Shown: piece after piece, positions 32,110-41,479 of the stretch
Layout: each line of letters begins with the position of its first letter
Position numbering within the stretch: position 1 is the first letter of the stretch
From: Thermohalobaculum sp951813525
Lineage (GTDB): Bacteria; Pseudomonadota; Alphaproteobacteria; Rhodobacterales; Rhodobacteraceae
Assembly: GCA_951813525.2 (NCBI GenBank)
Contig: CATOTJ020000003.1
Coordinates: forward strand, 1,240,001 to 1,304,000
DNA length: 64,000 nt
Direction of reading: 5' to 3'
The notes under the pieces: model-generated
What the model was told of the DNA's origin: nothing
Seen by the model: the letters and a program-made list of their open reading frames with translations, nothing else
Database searches by the model: none
Translations under genes and position numbers: made by a program

Positions 32110-35100
32110 ATGAATAAGATCAGCCGGAACACGACCCGATCCGACATCAGGGTGCTGGGCAGCACGCCCGATCCGATTCGCCCATTCGGAACAAAACCGG
32201 CGGCGGGACTCTACCATCCCGCGAATGAACACGACGCCTGCGGTGTCGGCATGATCTGTTCGATCTCGAACCAGGCAAGCCGCCAGATCGTGCTGGATGG
32301 CCTGCAAATCCTTTGCAACCTGGAACACCGCGGCGCAGTGGGCGCCGATCCGAAAGCGGGCGATGGCGCTGGCATTCTGACGCAGATCCCGCACGAATTC
32401 TTTGCCGCCGAGATGGCCGAGCAGGACGTGACCCTGCCGGCCCCGGGCCATTACGGCATCGGCCAGCTGTTCATGCCGCATGACGAGACACAGCGAAAGA
32501 CCATCGCCCGCTCTTACGAAGAGGCGGCCGAGCAGGAGGGTCTGACGATCCTGGGTTGGCGCAATATCCCTGTCGACAATTCCGTGCTCGGATATTCGGT
32601 CAAGCCGACCGAGCCGGTACAGCGCCAGGTCTTCATCGGCCGGGGCGACGGCATCGCCGACTGGGACACGTTCGAGCGCAAGCTTTACGTGGCGCGCAAG
32701 GTTGCCTCCAACATGATCCGGGCCGCGCACCCGGACGTTGCTGGCGAGTATTATCCCGTCTCCTGTTCCTCGCGCACCATCGTCTACAAGGGCCTGACCA
32801 TGGCCGACGATCTGCCGCGCTATTATCTGGATCTGGCCGACGACCGGTATGTCAGCGCCCTGGCACTGGTCCATCAACGCTTCTCGACCAACACGTTCCC
32901 GTCCTGGCCGCTGGCGCACCCCTATCGGATGATCTGTCATAATGGCGAGATCAACACGCTGCGCGGAAACTATAACTGGATGGCCGCCCGGCAGGCGACG
33001 ATGGCCAGTCCAACTTTCGGCGCTGACATGCAAAAGCTGTGGCCGATTTCCTATGAAGGCCAGTCGGACAGCGCCTGCTTTGACAATGCGTTGGAACTGC
33101 TCTTCCAGGGCGGGTACGATCTGCCCCACGCCATGATGATGATGATCCCAGAGGCGTGGGCCGGTAATCCGCTGATGGATGAAGAACGCCGCGCCTTCTA
33201 TGAATATCATGCCGCTCTGATGGAGCCATGGGACGGCCCCGCCGCCATTGCCTTCACCGATGGCCGCCGGATCGGCGCCACGCTGGACCGCAACGGCCTG
33301 CGGCCCGCGCGCTATCTGGAAACGGCCGATGGCCGCGTGTTGATGGCATCCGAAATGGGCGTGCTGCCGATTGCCGAAAAGGACATCATTCGCAAGTGGC
33401 GCCTGCAACCGGGCAAGATGCTGTTGATCGATCTCGAAGCAGGCAAGATCGTCTCGGACGACGACCTCAAGCGCGAAATGGCGCAAAGCCACCCTTATCG
33501 TGAATGGCTGGCCCGCACCCAGATCCGCGTCAAGGACTTGCCGGACACGGGCCGCGAAGCACCCCGTTCGACCCTGTCGCTGATGAAGCAGCAGCAGGCG
33601 TTCGGGTATACGCAAGAGGATATTAAGTTCCTGATGGCGCCAATGGCCCATACCGGTCAGGAAGCCGTGGGCGCCATGGGCACGGACACGCCGATTTCGG
33701 CGCTTAGCTCCAAATCCAAAAACCTTTCGACCTATTTTAAACAGCTCTTCGCGCAGGTCACGAACCCGCCAATCGATCCGATCCGCGAAGAAATCGTTAT
33801 GTCGCTGGTCAGCTTTATCGGCCCGCGCCCGAATCTTCTGGATCTGGAAGGGACGTCGGCGCTCAAGCGGCTGGAGGTGATGCAACCCATCCTCTCGAAC
33901 GAAGGGCTCGAGAAGATCCGCCGTATCGGCGACATTGCCGACAATCAGTTCATGACGACGACACTGGACACCACAATGTCGCGCGAACGCGGATTTGCGG
34001 GGATGGAGGGCGCGCTGGATGCGATCTGCGACCGGGCCGAAACCTCGGTCCAGCATGGTTACAACATCATCATCCTCAGTGACCGCCTGGTCGGACCGGA
34101 GCGTGTTGCGATCCCGTCGCTGCTGGCAACGTCGGCTGTTCATCACCACCTGATCCGCAAGGGGCTGCGCACATCCGTCGGACTGGTGGTCGAAACGGGT
34201 GAGGCCCGCGAGGTGCACCAATTCTGCACCCTGGCAGGCTATGGTGCCGAAGCGATCAACCCTTGGCTGGCATTCGAGACGCTGGGCGAGCTGCGCGAAA
34301 AGATGGACGAAGACATCGCGCAGTGGGAGTTGAACCGGCGCTACACCAAGGCGCTGAACAAGGGCATCCTGAAGGTCATGTCCAAGATGGGCATCTCGAC
34401 CTATCAATCCTATTGCGGCGCCCAGATCTTTGATGCGGTGGGTCTGTCATCGGATTTTATCGCCAAGTACTTCACGGGTACCCATACCGGCGTCGAAGGC
34501 GTCGGGCTGGCGGAGATTGCCCGCGAAACGTTCATGCGCCATGCCGACGCTTTCGGTCACAGCCCGGTTCTGGCCAAGGCCTTGGATGTCGGCGGTGACT
34601 ATGCCTACCGGATTCGCGGCGAAAAGCATTCGTGGACACCGGACACCGTCGCCGATTTGCAGCACGCAGTGCGCGGGAATATCCCGGAAAAGTACCGCGC
34701 CTTTGCCAGCGCAATCAACGAACAGTCCGAACAGCTAATGACGCTGCGCGGCATGTTCCGGATCAAGGCGGCAGAGGAAACGGGCCGCGCCCCGATCCCG
34801 CTGGACCAGGTTGAACCGGCCACTGACATCGTCAAGCGGTTCGCGACCGGCGCCATGTCTTATGGATCGATCAGCCGCGAGGCGCACACGACCCTGGCCC
34901 GCGCCATGAACAATCTCGGCGGCAAGTCGAACACTGGCGAGGGCGGCGAAGAGGTTGACCGTTTTACGCCGAAGGAAGACGGCTCCTCGGAGCGCTCGGC
35001 GATCAAGCAAGTCGCTTCCGGCCGTTTCGGTGTGACCGCCGAGTATCTTGTCAACTCGGATATGATTCAGATCAAGATGGCCCAGGGCGCCAAACCCGGC

Positions 35101-36822
35101 GAGGGCGGTCAGTTACCCGGTCACAAGGTCGATGCGGTTATCGCAAAGGTCCGCCACTCGACGCCTGGCGTTGGCCTGATCAGCCCTCCGCCGCACCACG
35201 ATATCTATTCGATCGAAGATCTGGCCCAGCTGATTTACGATCTCAAGAACGTGTCTCCGTCGTCGGATATCAGTGTCAAGCTGGTCTCCGAGATCGGCGT
35301 CGGCACGGTTGCAGCGGGCGTCTCAAAAGCCCGCGCCGACCATGTAACGATTTCGGGGTTCGAAGGCGGCACCGGTGCCTCGCCCCTGACCTCGATCAAA
35401 CATGCAGGCAGCCCCTGGGAAATCGGCCTTGCCGAAACCCAGCAAACGCTGGTCGTTAACGATTTGCGCGGGCGGATCAGCGTGCAGGTCGATGGCGGCC
35501 TGCGCACCGGTCGCGACGTCGTCATCGGGGCGCTGCTTGGCGCAGACGAATTCGGCTTTGCCACCGCGCCCTTGGTCGCCGCGGGCTGCATCATGATGCG
35601 CAAATGCCATCTCAACACCTGCCCGGTCGGTGTTGCGACACAGGACCCCGTTCTGCGCAAGCGCTTCACGGGCAAGCCCGAGCACGTCATCAACTACTTC
35701 TTCTTCATCGCCGAAGAAGTGCGCGAGATGATGGCGTCGATGGGCTTCGCAACGTTCGCCGACATGATCGGTGAGACAGATGTTCTGGACACGGCCGACG
35801 CCGTCGACCACTGGAAAGCCCGTGGCCTGGATTTCAGCAAGCTGTTCCACCGCCCGGTCGAGGCCGAAAAGTTTGATACCCACCGGACCATCGATCAGAA
35901 CCATCCGATCGTGGACATCATCGACCGTCGGTTCATCGCTGATGCGGCGGCCGCGCTGGACGATAAGACATCGGTGAAACTGGCCTATCCGATCGGCAAT
36001 ACGGACCGGTCTGCCGGAACCATGCTATCGGGTGAGGTTGCCCGGCGCTATGGCAATGCCGGATTGCCGGACGACACAATCCACATCACGCTGACCGGCG
36101 TGGCGGGCCAATCCTTTGGCGCATGGGCTGCCAAAGGCGTGACCCTGGACCTGATCGGCGAAGGCAACGACTATGTCGGCAAGGGCCTTTCCGGTGGCAA
36201 GCTGATCATCCGCCCCGCCGCCGACAGCGGCATCGTGCCGGGCGAAAGCATGATTGTCGGTAACACGGTTCTCTACGGCGCGATCAATGGCGAGTGTTAC
36301 TTCCACGGCATTGCTGGCGAACGCTTCGCAGTGCGCAACTCGGGTGCCATCGCCGTTGTCGAAGGCACCGGGGATCATGGCTGCGAGTACATGACGGGCG
36401 GAGTTGTGATCGTGCTGGGCGAAACTGGCCGGAACTTCGCGGCGGGCATGTCCGGCGGTATTGCCTACGTCCTGGACGAGCATGGCGGATTCAAAAGCCG
36501 CTGCAATCTGTCGATGGTCGACTTGGAAACCGTCGAAGCCGAGGAAAAACTGCTCGAAAAGCTGCACCGCTCGGACCACGATTCGCACGGGATGGTCGAC
36601 ATCCGTTCCGACATGAACCGGCACGACGCCGAACGGTTGAAACAACTCATTCAGAACCACGCGCGCTATACCGGCTCGTCCCGGGCGCAGCACATTCTGG
36701 ACAACTGGGAGGATTTCCTCCCGAAATTCGTCAAAGTCATGCCGGTCGAATACCGGCGCGCCTTGCAAGAAATGCAGCAGGCTCAGACCGGCGACATGAA
36801 CCTGGGATTGGGGAGAGCGTAA
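32110..36822 (+). CDS. gltB: Glutamate synthase large (alpha) subunit
   Basis: A 1570-residue NADPH-type GOGAT alpha subunit that transfers the glutamine amide to 2-oxoglutarate. A propeptide of 43 residues precedes the nucleophile Cys44 (EHDACGVGM). Residues 44 to about 430 are the class II glutaminase, with LVHQRFSTNTFPSWP near 255; about 830-1210 is the FMN-binding synthase, with AKPGEGGQLPG near 995; the 3Fe-4S cysteines are CIMMRKCHLNTC near 1160; the last part is the GXGXG beta-helix domain. GAGAGGCGGACA precedes the ATG. Its stop shares a base with the gltD start (TAATG). Confidence 0.98.
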   Translation: MNKISRNTTRSDIRVLGSTPDPIRPFGTKPAAGLYHPANEHDACGVGMICSISNQASRQIVLDGLQILCNLEHRGAVGADPKAGDGAGILTQIPHEFFAAEMAEQDVTLPAPGHYGIGQLFMPHDETQRKTIARSYEEAAEQEGLTILGWRNIPVDNSVLGYSVKPTEPVQRQVFIGRGDGIADWDTFERKLYVARKVASNMIRAAHPDVAGEYYPVSCSSRTIVYKGLTMADDLPRYYLDLADDRYVSALALVHQRFSTNTFPSWPLAHPYRMICHNGEINTLRGNYNWMAARQATMASPTFGADMQKLWPISYEGQSDSACFDNALELLFQGGYDLPHAMMMMIPEAWAGNPLMDEERRAFYEYHAALMEPWDGPAAIAFTDGRRIGATLDRNGLRPARYLETADGRVLMASEMGVLPIAEKDIIRKWRLQPGKMLLIDLEAGKIVSDDDLKREMAQSHPYREWLARTQIRVKDLPDTGREAPRSTLSLMKQQQAFGYTQEDIKFLMAPMAHTGQEAVGAMGTDTPISALSSKSKNLSTYFKQLFAQVTNPPIDPIREEIVMSLVSFIGPRPNLLDLEGTSALKRLEVMQPILSNEGLEKIRRIGDIADNQFMTTTLDTTMSRERGFAGMEGALDAICDRAETSVQHGYNIIILSDRLVGPERVAIPSLLATSAVHHHLIRKGLRTSVGLVVETGEAREVHQFCTLAGYGAEAINPWLAFETLGELREKMDEDIAQWELNRRYTKALNKGILKVMSKMGISTYQSYCGAQIFDAVGLSSDFIAKYFTGTHTGVEGVGLAEIARETFMRHADAFGHSPVLAKALDVGGDYAYRIRGEKHSWTPDTVADLQHAVRGNIPEKYRAFASAINEQSEQLMTLRGMFRIKAAEETGRAPIPLDQVEPATDIVKRFATGAMSYGSISREAHTTLARAMNNLGGKSNTGEGGEEVDRFTPKEDGSSERSAIKQVASGRFGVTAEYLVNSDMIQIKMAQGAKPGEGGQLPGHKVDAVIAKVRHSTPGVGLISPPPHHDIYSIEDLAQLIYDLKNVSPSSDISVKLVSEIGVGTVAAGVSKARADHVTISGFEGGTGASPLTSIKHAGSPWEIGLAETQQTLVVNDLRGRISVQVDGGLRTGRDVVIGALLGADEFGFATAPLVAAGCIMMRKCHLNTCPVGVATQDPVLRKRFTGKPEHVINYFFFIAEEVREMMASMGFATFADMIGETDVLDTADAVDHWKARGLDFSKLFHRPVEAEKFDTHRTIDQNHPIVDIIDRRFIADAAAALDDKTSVKLAYPIGNTDRSAGTMLSGEVARRYGNAGLPDDTIHITLTGVAGQSFGAWAAKGVTLDLIGEGNDYVGKGLSGGKLIIRPAADSGIVPGESMIVGNTVLYGAINGECYFHGIAGERFAVRNSGAIAVVEGTGDHGCEYMTGGVVIVLGETGRNFAAGMSGGIAYVLDEHGGFKSRCNLSMVDLETVEAEEKLLEKLHRSDHDSHGMVDIRSDMNRHDAERLKQLIQNHARYTGSSRAQHILDNWEDFLPKFVKVMPVEYRRALQEMQQAQTGDMNLGLGRA

Positions 36823-38237
36823 TGGGCAGAGTCACCGGCTTTCTGGAGATCGATCGTCAGGAACGCGCCTACGAACCCGCAGGCGACCGTATCCGGCATT
36901 TCGACGAATTTGTCATTCCGCTGGAAGATCGCGACGTCGAACGCCAGGCCGCGCGGTGCATGGATTGCGGCATTCCGTTTTGTCACAATGGCTGCCCTGT
37001 GAACAACCAGATCCCCGATTGGAACGATCTGCTCTACAATCACGACTGGCAGCAGGCGTCCGACAACCTGCACTCCACCAATAATTTCCCGGAGTTTACG
37101 GGACGCATTTGCCCCGCCCCGTGCGAGGCGGCATGCACCCTGAACATCGACGATAATCCGGTCACGATCAAAACGATCGAATGCGCCATTGTCGATCGCG
37201 CCTGGCAAGAAGGCTGGGTAGAACCGCAACCTCCCGAGGCAAAGACCGGCAAGGTCGTCGGCATCGTCGGCTCTGGCCCTGCGGGTTTGGCCGCAGCGCA
37301 GCAGTTGGCCCGCGCCGGGCATGATGTGCATGTCTATGAAAAGTCCGAAGTGATCGGCGGCCTGCTGCGGCTGGGCATTCCCGATTTCAAGATGGAAAAG
37401 CAGATCATCGACCGCCGCGCCGCGCAGATGGAGGCGGAAGGCGTTACCTTTCACACCAGCGTTCATGTCGGTACCGACTATGCCACCGACGATCTAATGG
37501 AAGACCATGACGCTGTGCTGCTGGCAGGCGGGTCCGAAACCCCGCGCGATTTGCCGGTTCCGGGCCGCGAGTTGGACGGTGTCCACTATGCAATGGAATT
37601 TCTGCCGCAACAGAACCGGCGCGTCGGCGGGCGCAATTTCGAAGCCGAGCCAATTCTGGCGAACGGCAAGCATGTCATCGTGATCGGCGGCGGCGACACC
37701 GGGTCGGACTGTATCGGCACCTCGTTCCGGCAAGGCGCCCTATCGGTCACCCAGCTTGAAATCATGCCGGCGCCGCCTGAAAAAGAAGACAAGGCCATGA
37801 CCTGGCCGCACTGGCCCCTCAAGATGCGCACGTCGTCATCGCAGGACGAAGGCGCCGAGCGTGATTTTGCCGTCGCCACCACCAAGATCGAAGGCGAAGA
37901 CGGCCACGTCACGCATATCCGCTGCGCCAAAGTCGGCCCGGATTTCAAGCCGGTCGATGGGTCGGGATTCGACCTGAAAGCCGACTTGGTTTTGCTGGCC
38001 ATGGGGTTCGTACATCCGGTCCACGAAGGGCTGATCAACGACTTGGGCGTCGAACTGGACCCGCGTCAGAACGTCAAGGCAAACGTGCAGGACTATCTGA
38101 CCAGCGAGGAAAAGGTTTTCTCCGCAGGCGATATGCGCCGGGGTCAATCCCTGGTCGTCTGGGCGATCCGCGAAGGCCGCCAGGCCGCCCACTCCATCGA
38201 CAACTTCCTGATGGGATCGACCGAATTGCCCCGCTAA
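36822..38237 (+). CDS. gltD: Glutamate synthase small (beta) subunit
   Basis: A 471-residue beta subunit that passes electrons from NADPH to the alpha subunit. The N-terminal ferredoxin-like cysteines are CMDCGIPFC and CPAPCEAAC (residues about 45-105); the FAD site is GIVGSGPAGLAAAQQL near 150; the NADPH site is VIVIGGGDTGSDCIG near 288. GGGGAGAGCG lies within the end of gltB. The final part (SAGDMRRGQSLVVWAIREGR) is typical. Length matches the family. Confidence 0.98.
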   Translation: MGRVTGFLEIDRQERAYEPAGDRIRHFDEFVIPLEDRDVERQAARCMDCGIPFCHNGCPVNNQIPDWNDLLYNHDWQQASDNLHSTNNFPEFTGRICPAPCEAACTLNIDDNPVTIKTIECAIVDRAWQEGWVEPQPPEAKTGKVVGIVGSGPAGLAAAQQLARAGHDVHVYEKSEVIGGLLRLGIPDFKMEKQIIDRRAAQMEAEGVTFHTSVHVGTDYATDDLMEDHDAVLLAGGSETPRDLPVPGRELDGVHYAMEFLPQQNRRVGGRNFEAEPILANGKHVIVIGGGDTGSDCIGTSFRQGALSVTQLEIMPAPPEKEDKAMTWPHWPLKMRTSSSQDEGAERDFAVATTKIEGEDGHVTHIRCAKVGPDFKPVDGSGFDLKADLVLLAMGFVHPVHEGLINDLGVELDPRQNVKANVQDYLTSEEKVFSAGDMRRGQSLVVWAIREGRQAAHSIDNFLMGSTELPR

Positions 38238-38238
38238 C

Positions 38239-38293
38239 GCGGTCTCCGGCCTGACCGGAACCGCGGTGCGGCCTTTAACGGGCCGCCGCCTTT
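38239..38293 (+). terminator. Tandem hairpins after gltD
   Basis: A first hairpin (GCGGT/ACCGC with an inner CCGG/CCGG) at 38239-38264 is followed by a second (GCGGCC-TTTAACG-GGCCGC) at 38268-38286 and a short TTT. They lie between convergent genes and likely stop gltBD transcription. Confidence 0.45.
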
Positions 38294-38308
38294 CTGCCCC
38301 CGCCGGTC

Positions 38309-39184
38309 CTAGACCGCGTCGCCTATCTCCGATGCCGGGCGGTTGATGCGCGCGGTGATCTCGCCCAGACGCGTCAGCGCTTGCAGGGCAATCGGCAAGG
38401 CCACAGCGGCTTGAACGAATTCATACGAATAGGACACGATCGAAAAGATTTGCCCTGGCGTCGCCCCGCTTTGGGTCGCGGCGAACCAAAGATTGAACGA
38501 CAGCATGGTCAGCAAAGTCAGAAAGATCAGCCCGTAAACCAGGCTCTCTAGATCCGAAATCCGCACTTCCTGTCGTCTGATGCTCAGGAAATGCGTTGCG
38601 ATCGCGCCGACATTCCGGTTCTCCAGTGTCGAAACCTGCTTCTCGGAACGCTCGTTCAACGCGCCGTTCAGCCGGAAAAAACGCCGGGCGAAAAGCGCAT
38701 AGATCAGGATGATTGCAACAGCAGCGCCGCCTGCGGAAAGAGCGAGCGTTTGGTGAAACGACAACAGGATCACCACAGACGCGATGACCTGCACCAGCGC
38801 CATCATCGTCTGCGGGGCCTGTTCTTCCAGAAAGTCGACCAGCTCGCGCCCCATCAGGACCCGCGCATTGGTCACGGAAACGGGTTCGCCCTCGGCCCGA
38901 TTGGCCTGCGCCTTGCCCAGTTCGACCCGCATGGTTCCATAAGCGCGCGTATCATAGACCCGTCTGACAATGGCGACTGTCAACAGGGCGGCAAGCACGC
39001 CGATCAATTGCTGGAACGACCCCCAGTCATCTGCCAGCAGCCCATCGATTGACCGGCCGATCAGCAGCGGGACCAGCGCGAACATGGCTGTTTCCAACAA
39101 TACCAACGTCCAGGTGACCATAACCCGCGCCCAAAAGGTTCGCAAAAGCATCCCCAGCGATAGGCGGTCCGTCAGCTTTATCAT
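38309..39184 (-). CDS. ABC exporter six-helix membrane domain without ATPase
   Basis: A 291-residue protein (312 from the ATG at 39247) with six membrane segments and the charged coupling region of an ABC exporter (ALNERSEKQVSTLENRNVG near 175). No Walker motifs follow; the gene ends where the nucleotide-binding domain should begin, with a proper stop. Relatives annotated as 'ABC transporter six-transmembrane domain-containing protein' are known, so this is more likely a natural stand-alone form than a fresh truncation. An ATPase partner is not adjacent. Confidence 0.75.
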   Translation of the reverse strand: MIKLTDRLSLGMLLRTFWARVMVTWTLVLLETAMFALVPLLIGRSIDGLLADDWGSFQQLIGVLAALLTVAIVRRVYDTRAYGTMRVELGKAQANRAEGEPVSVTNARVLMGRELVDFLEEQAPQTMMALVQVIASVVILLSFHQTLALSAGGAAVAIILIYALFARRFFRLNGALNERSEKQVSTLENRNVGAIATHFLSIRRQEVRISDLESLVYGLIFLTLLTMLSFNLWFAATQSGATPGQIFSIVSYSYEFVQAAVALPIALQALTRLGEITARINRPASEIGDAV

Positions 39185-39371
39185 TTTGCCGGCACTTTCA
39201 AATTGGTGTTTGGGCAGACCTGAGTCATATGAGAGGAACGAGCGCATTCAGCAACCGGCCCGGGCGTATCAGAACCGATGTCAGGCACCGCAAACGCGAT
39301 GGCGCCCCGCCTAACCCGCTGTTAGGATCAAATGCGATAGCTTCGCGCAAGAATGCGCAAAGGAGTGGCCA

Positions 39372-40991
39372 ATGGCGACCAAGCGGCAAATGAAATCGCT
39401 CTCAACCTGGGGCGGCGCCCACCCGCGCCTGCAGCCGGAGGTGTGGCCCGTCGTCTCGCCGACCTTCTCGGTGCCGCCGGGGGCCAAGATCTTCACAATC
39501 GGCTCGTGTTTTGCCCGGAACGTCGAACGCAATCTCGCGACGCTGGACATGAATTTGCCGACCATGGAAATGCGCCTGCCGGACGAGGAATGGGCGTCGG
39601 ACGACAACCAGTTCCTGAACCGTTACACGCCGCAAACGATCTGGCAGGACATCGCCTGGGCGGCGGAACAGCATGAAAGGGATGGCTTCGACGAAGCTGC
39701 CTCGGAAAAATTTGCCATCGAACTGGACGACGGCCGCATCATCGACACCGGATTTCCCGTCTTCGCGCCTGTCACACGCGACCGGTTCCTGGAACGGCGC
39801 AAAGAGCTTTACGAATTGAACGCGCACGCGTTTTCGGCGGATTGCGTGACCATCACGCTGGGTCTGGTTGAAAGCTGGTTAGACCCGATCAACAATGTCT
39901 ATCTCCACTCGACACCGATCGGGCGCAACATGCTGCGGTTTGGCGACCGGTTCGCGGCCGAACGCTCCGGCTTTGTCGACTGCCACAAATATATCGACGA
40001 TACCGTCACCATCCTGCGCCGCTTGAACCCGGACGTGAAGATTTTGCTCACCACATCACCGGTTGCGATGGCGCGGACCTTCACCGACGACGATATCATC
40101 ACCGCAAATATGTACTCGAAATCGGTGTTGCGTGCGGTGGCGACCGAGGTTGCCGACCGCTATGACAACACCGATTACTTCCCCAGCTATGAATCCGCGA
40201 TGCTGACCCGGACCTGGGACATCTGGGACCCCGACCTTCTGCACCTGAAAAAGGCGTTCATTTCAAAGATCGTGACCCATCTGGTTGGCTACTATTTCGG
40301 CGATGTCGATGCCGCGTCGGTGCTTTACCAGAAAAGCTACGCTCACTTCCTGTCGCGGGAATATGAGGAGGCGGCGGAAGCGATCCACGCGGCGCTTGAA
40401 CAGGCGCCCGACAATGTCGAAATGCTGCGTCACGCATCGTCGGTTGAAAAGACCCGTAAGAATGCGCGGGCCGCTGCGGACCTTTTGGAACGGGCGACCG
40501 AACTTGAACCGACGGCACCGAATTGGGTCGCCCTCGGCATGGCCCGGATGCGCGCGCTCGACAAGGCGGGTGCGCAAGAAGCCTTTCGCGAATCGATCAT
40601 TCTGATGCCGGAAAATCACGCGGCCCGTTTCCAGATGGCTAAGGCGCTGATGGGCGCCGGTAACGATACCGAGGCGGAACAACACCTGCGCCATGCGATC
40701 GAGGCAAATCCCCGCCATTGGGGCATGCATGTCGAGTACGCCAAGATTGCGCTGCGCCGCGGCGATTTGGACGACGCCATCGAACGCGCGCTCAAAGGCG
40801 TTGCCGCCGCGCCGCCAAAGCACAAGGAAACGGCCCGTTACGTGATCGGCAAGGCCTATCTCGAAAAGGGCGAGGTCGAGAAGGCACGGCAATATGCCTA
40901 TGCCGATGACGGAACCGGCGGAAACACCGCCCACGCCCTCGCCCCGCTGCGCAAAGAGATCGAAGCGCTCGATCAAACCGCCGCGGAGTAG
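39372..40991 (+). CDS. GSCFA-domain protein with C-terminal TPR repeats
   Basis: A 539-residue protein. Residues about 30-315 form a GSCFA domain, named for the motif present here as GSCFARNVERN near residue 46; the domain is an SGNH-hydrolase relative and ends around HLKKAFISKIVTHLV. The remaining 200 residues are helical repeats of the TPR type (for example AEAIHAALEQAPDNVEMLR). The role is unknown; relatives sit near polysaccharide genes. It starts at the ATG at 39372 with AAGGAG upstream. Confidence 0.85.
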   Translation: MATKRQMKSLSTWGGAHPRLQPEVWPVVSPTFSVPPGAKIFTIGSCFARNVERNLATLDMNLPTMEMRLPDEEWASDDNQFLNRYTPQTIWQDIAWAAEQHERDGFDEAASEKFAIELDDGRIIDTGFPVFAPVTRDRFLERRKELYELNAHAFSADCVTITLGLVESWLDPINNVYLHSTPIGRNMLRFGDRFAAERSGFVDCHKYIDDTVTILRRLNPDVKILLTTSPVAMARTFTDDDIITANMYSKSVLRAVATEVADRYDNTDYFPSYESAMLTRTWDIWDPDLLHLKKAFISKIVTHLVGYYFGDVDAASVLYQKSYAHFLSREYEEAAEAIHAALEQAPDNVEMLRHASSVEKTRKNARAAADLLERATELEPTAPNWVALGMARMRALDKAGAQEAFRESIILMPENHAARFQMAKALMGAGNDTEAEQHLRHAIEANPRHWGMHVEYAKIALRRGDLDDAIERALKGVAAAPPKHKETARYVIGKAYLEKGEVEKARQYAYADDGTGGNTAHALAPLRKEIEALDQTAAE

Positions 40992-41479
40992 CGCACACGC
41001 CGAATTCGCCAAATTTTACGAAAAATCAATCAATCACCTGTAGACCCGATCCAGCATGTAGGGCGGTTGATTGATCCAAGGCGGCCCTGGGTTCGAACCA
41101 GCGGTGCAGACCGGTGCAAGATTACCGGATCCGTGTCGTGGCCTCAGGCTGAAACGACCCCGTGGCCGCGCGGTCACGTTATGGGGACATGCCGTCAGGG
41201 CATGAATCTGCGACCCGGCGTGCCCGCCAACTTGCAAATGGCGCGCCGCAGCACGAGAAACCCAGTCCACGCGGCGGAAAGACCTGACCGGGCGGTATTG
41301 GCGTGGCCAAAGTGCCACTCACCCGGTCGTTCGTCACTGGAATCCCGCAACTGCGCCGCCCGATCCGGCGTAGGGTGCGCTTAAGCGCACCGGACCCGCA
41401 CGAACACCCAATGCGCCGCCGGCCAACAACTCCGACCGGCAACATAGGCACACCCGGAACTCTCCCGGCCCAGGCACCG
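40992..41479. other. 488-base gap with palindromes, no gene found
   Basis: No open frame here looks coding. A perfect 18-base palindrome (GGTGCGCTTAAGCGCACC) lies at 41374-41391 and a CATGCC/GGCATG hairpin near 41189. The stretch CTGGGTTCGAACCAG near 41090 imitates a tRNA T-arm but has no matching acceptor or anticodon arms. Confidence 0.5.
41374..41391. repeat. Perfect 18-base palindrome downstream of argB
   Basis: GGTGCGCTTAAGCGCACC is its own complement. It is about 90 bases past the argB stop (argB is on the minus strand) and has no U-run. Intergenic palindromes of this kind are often dispersed repeats (REP-like) or RNA-processing sites. Confidence 0.5.

Noticed and set aside
32044..34407. 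787-residue minus-strand open frame opposite gltB
   Set aside because: It is fully antisense to the well-conserved gltB and reflects GC-rich codon use in the third position.
38309..39247. ABC exporter considered as a broken gene
   Set aside because: The frame ends with a normal stop and stand-alone six-helix proteins of this kind are known, so no pseudogene is claimed.
41075..41110. A GGTTCGAACC-like stretch that imitates a tRNA T-arm
   Set aside because: No acceptor, D or anticodon stem of the right spacing could be found, and no CCA or plausible discriminator base follows.
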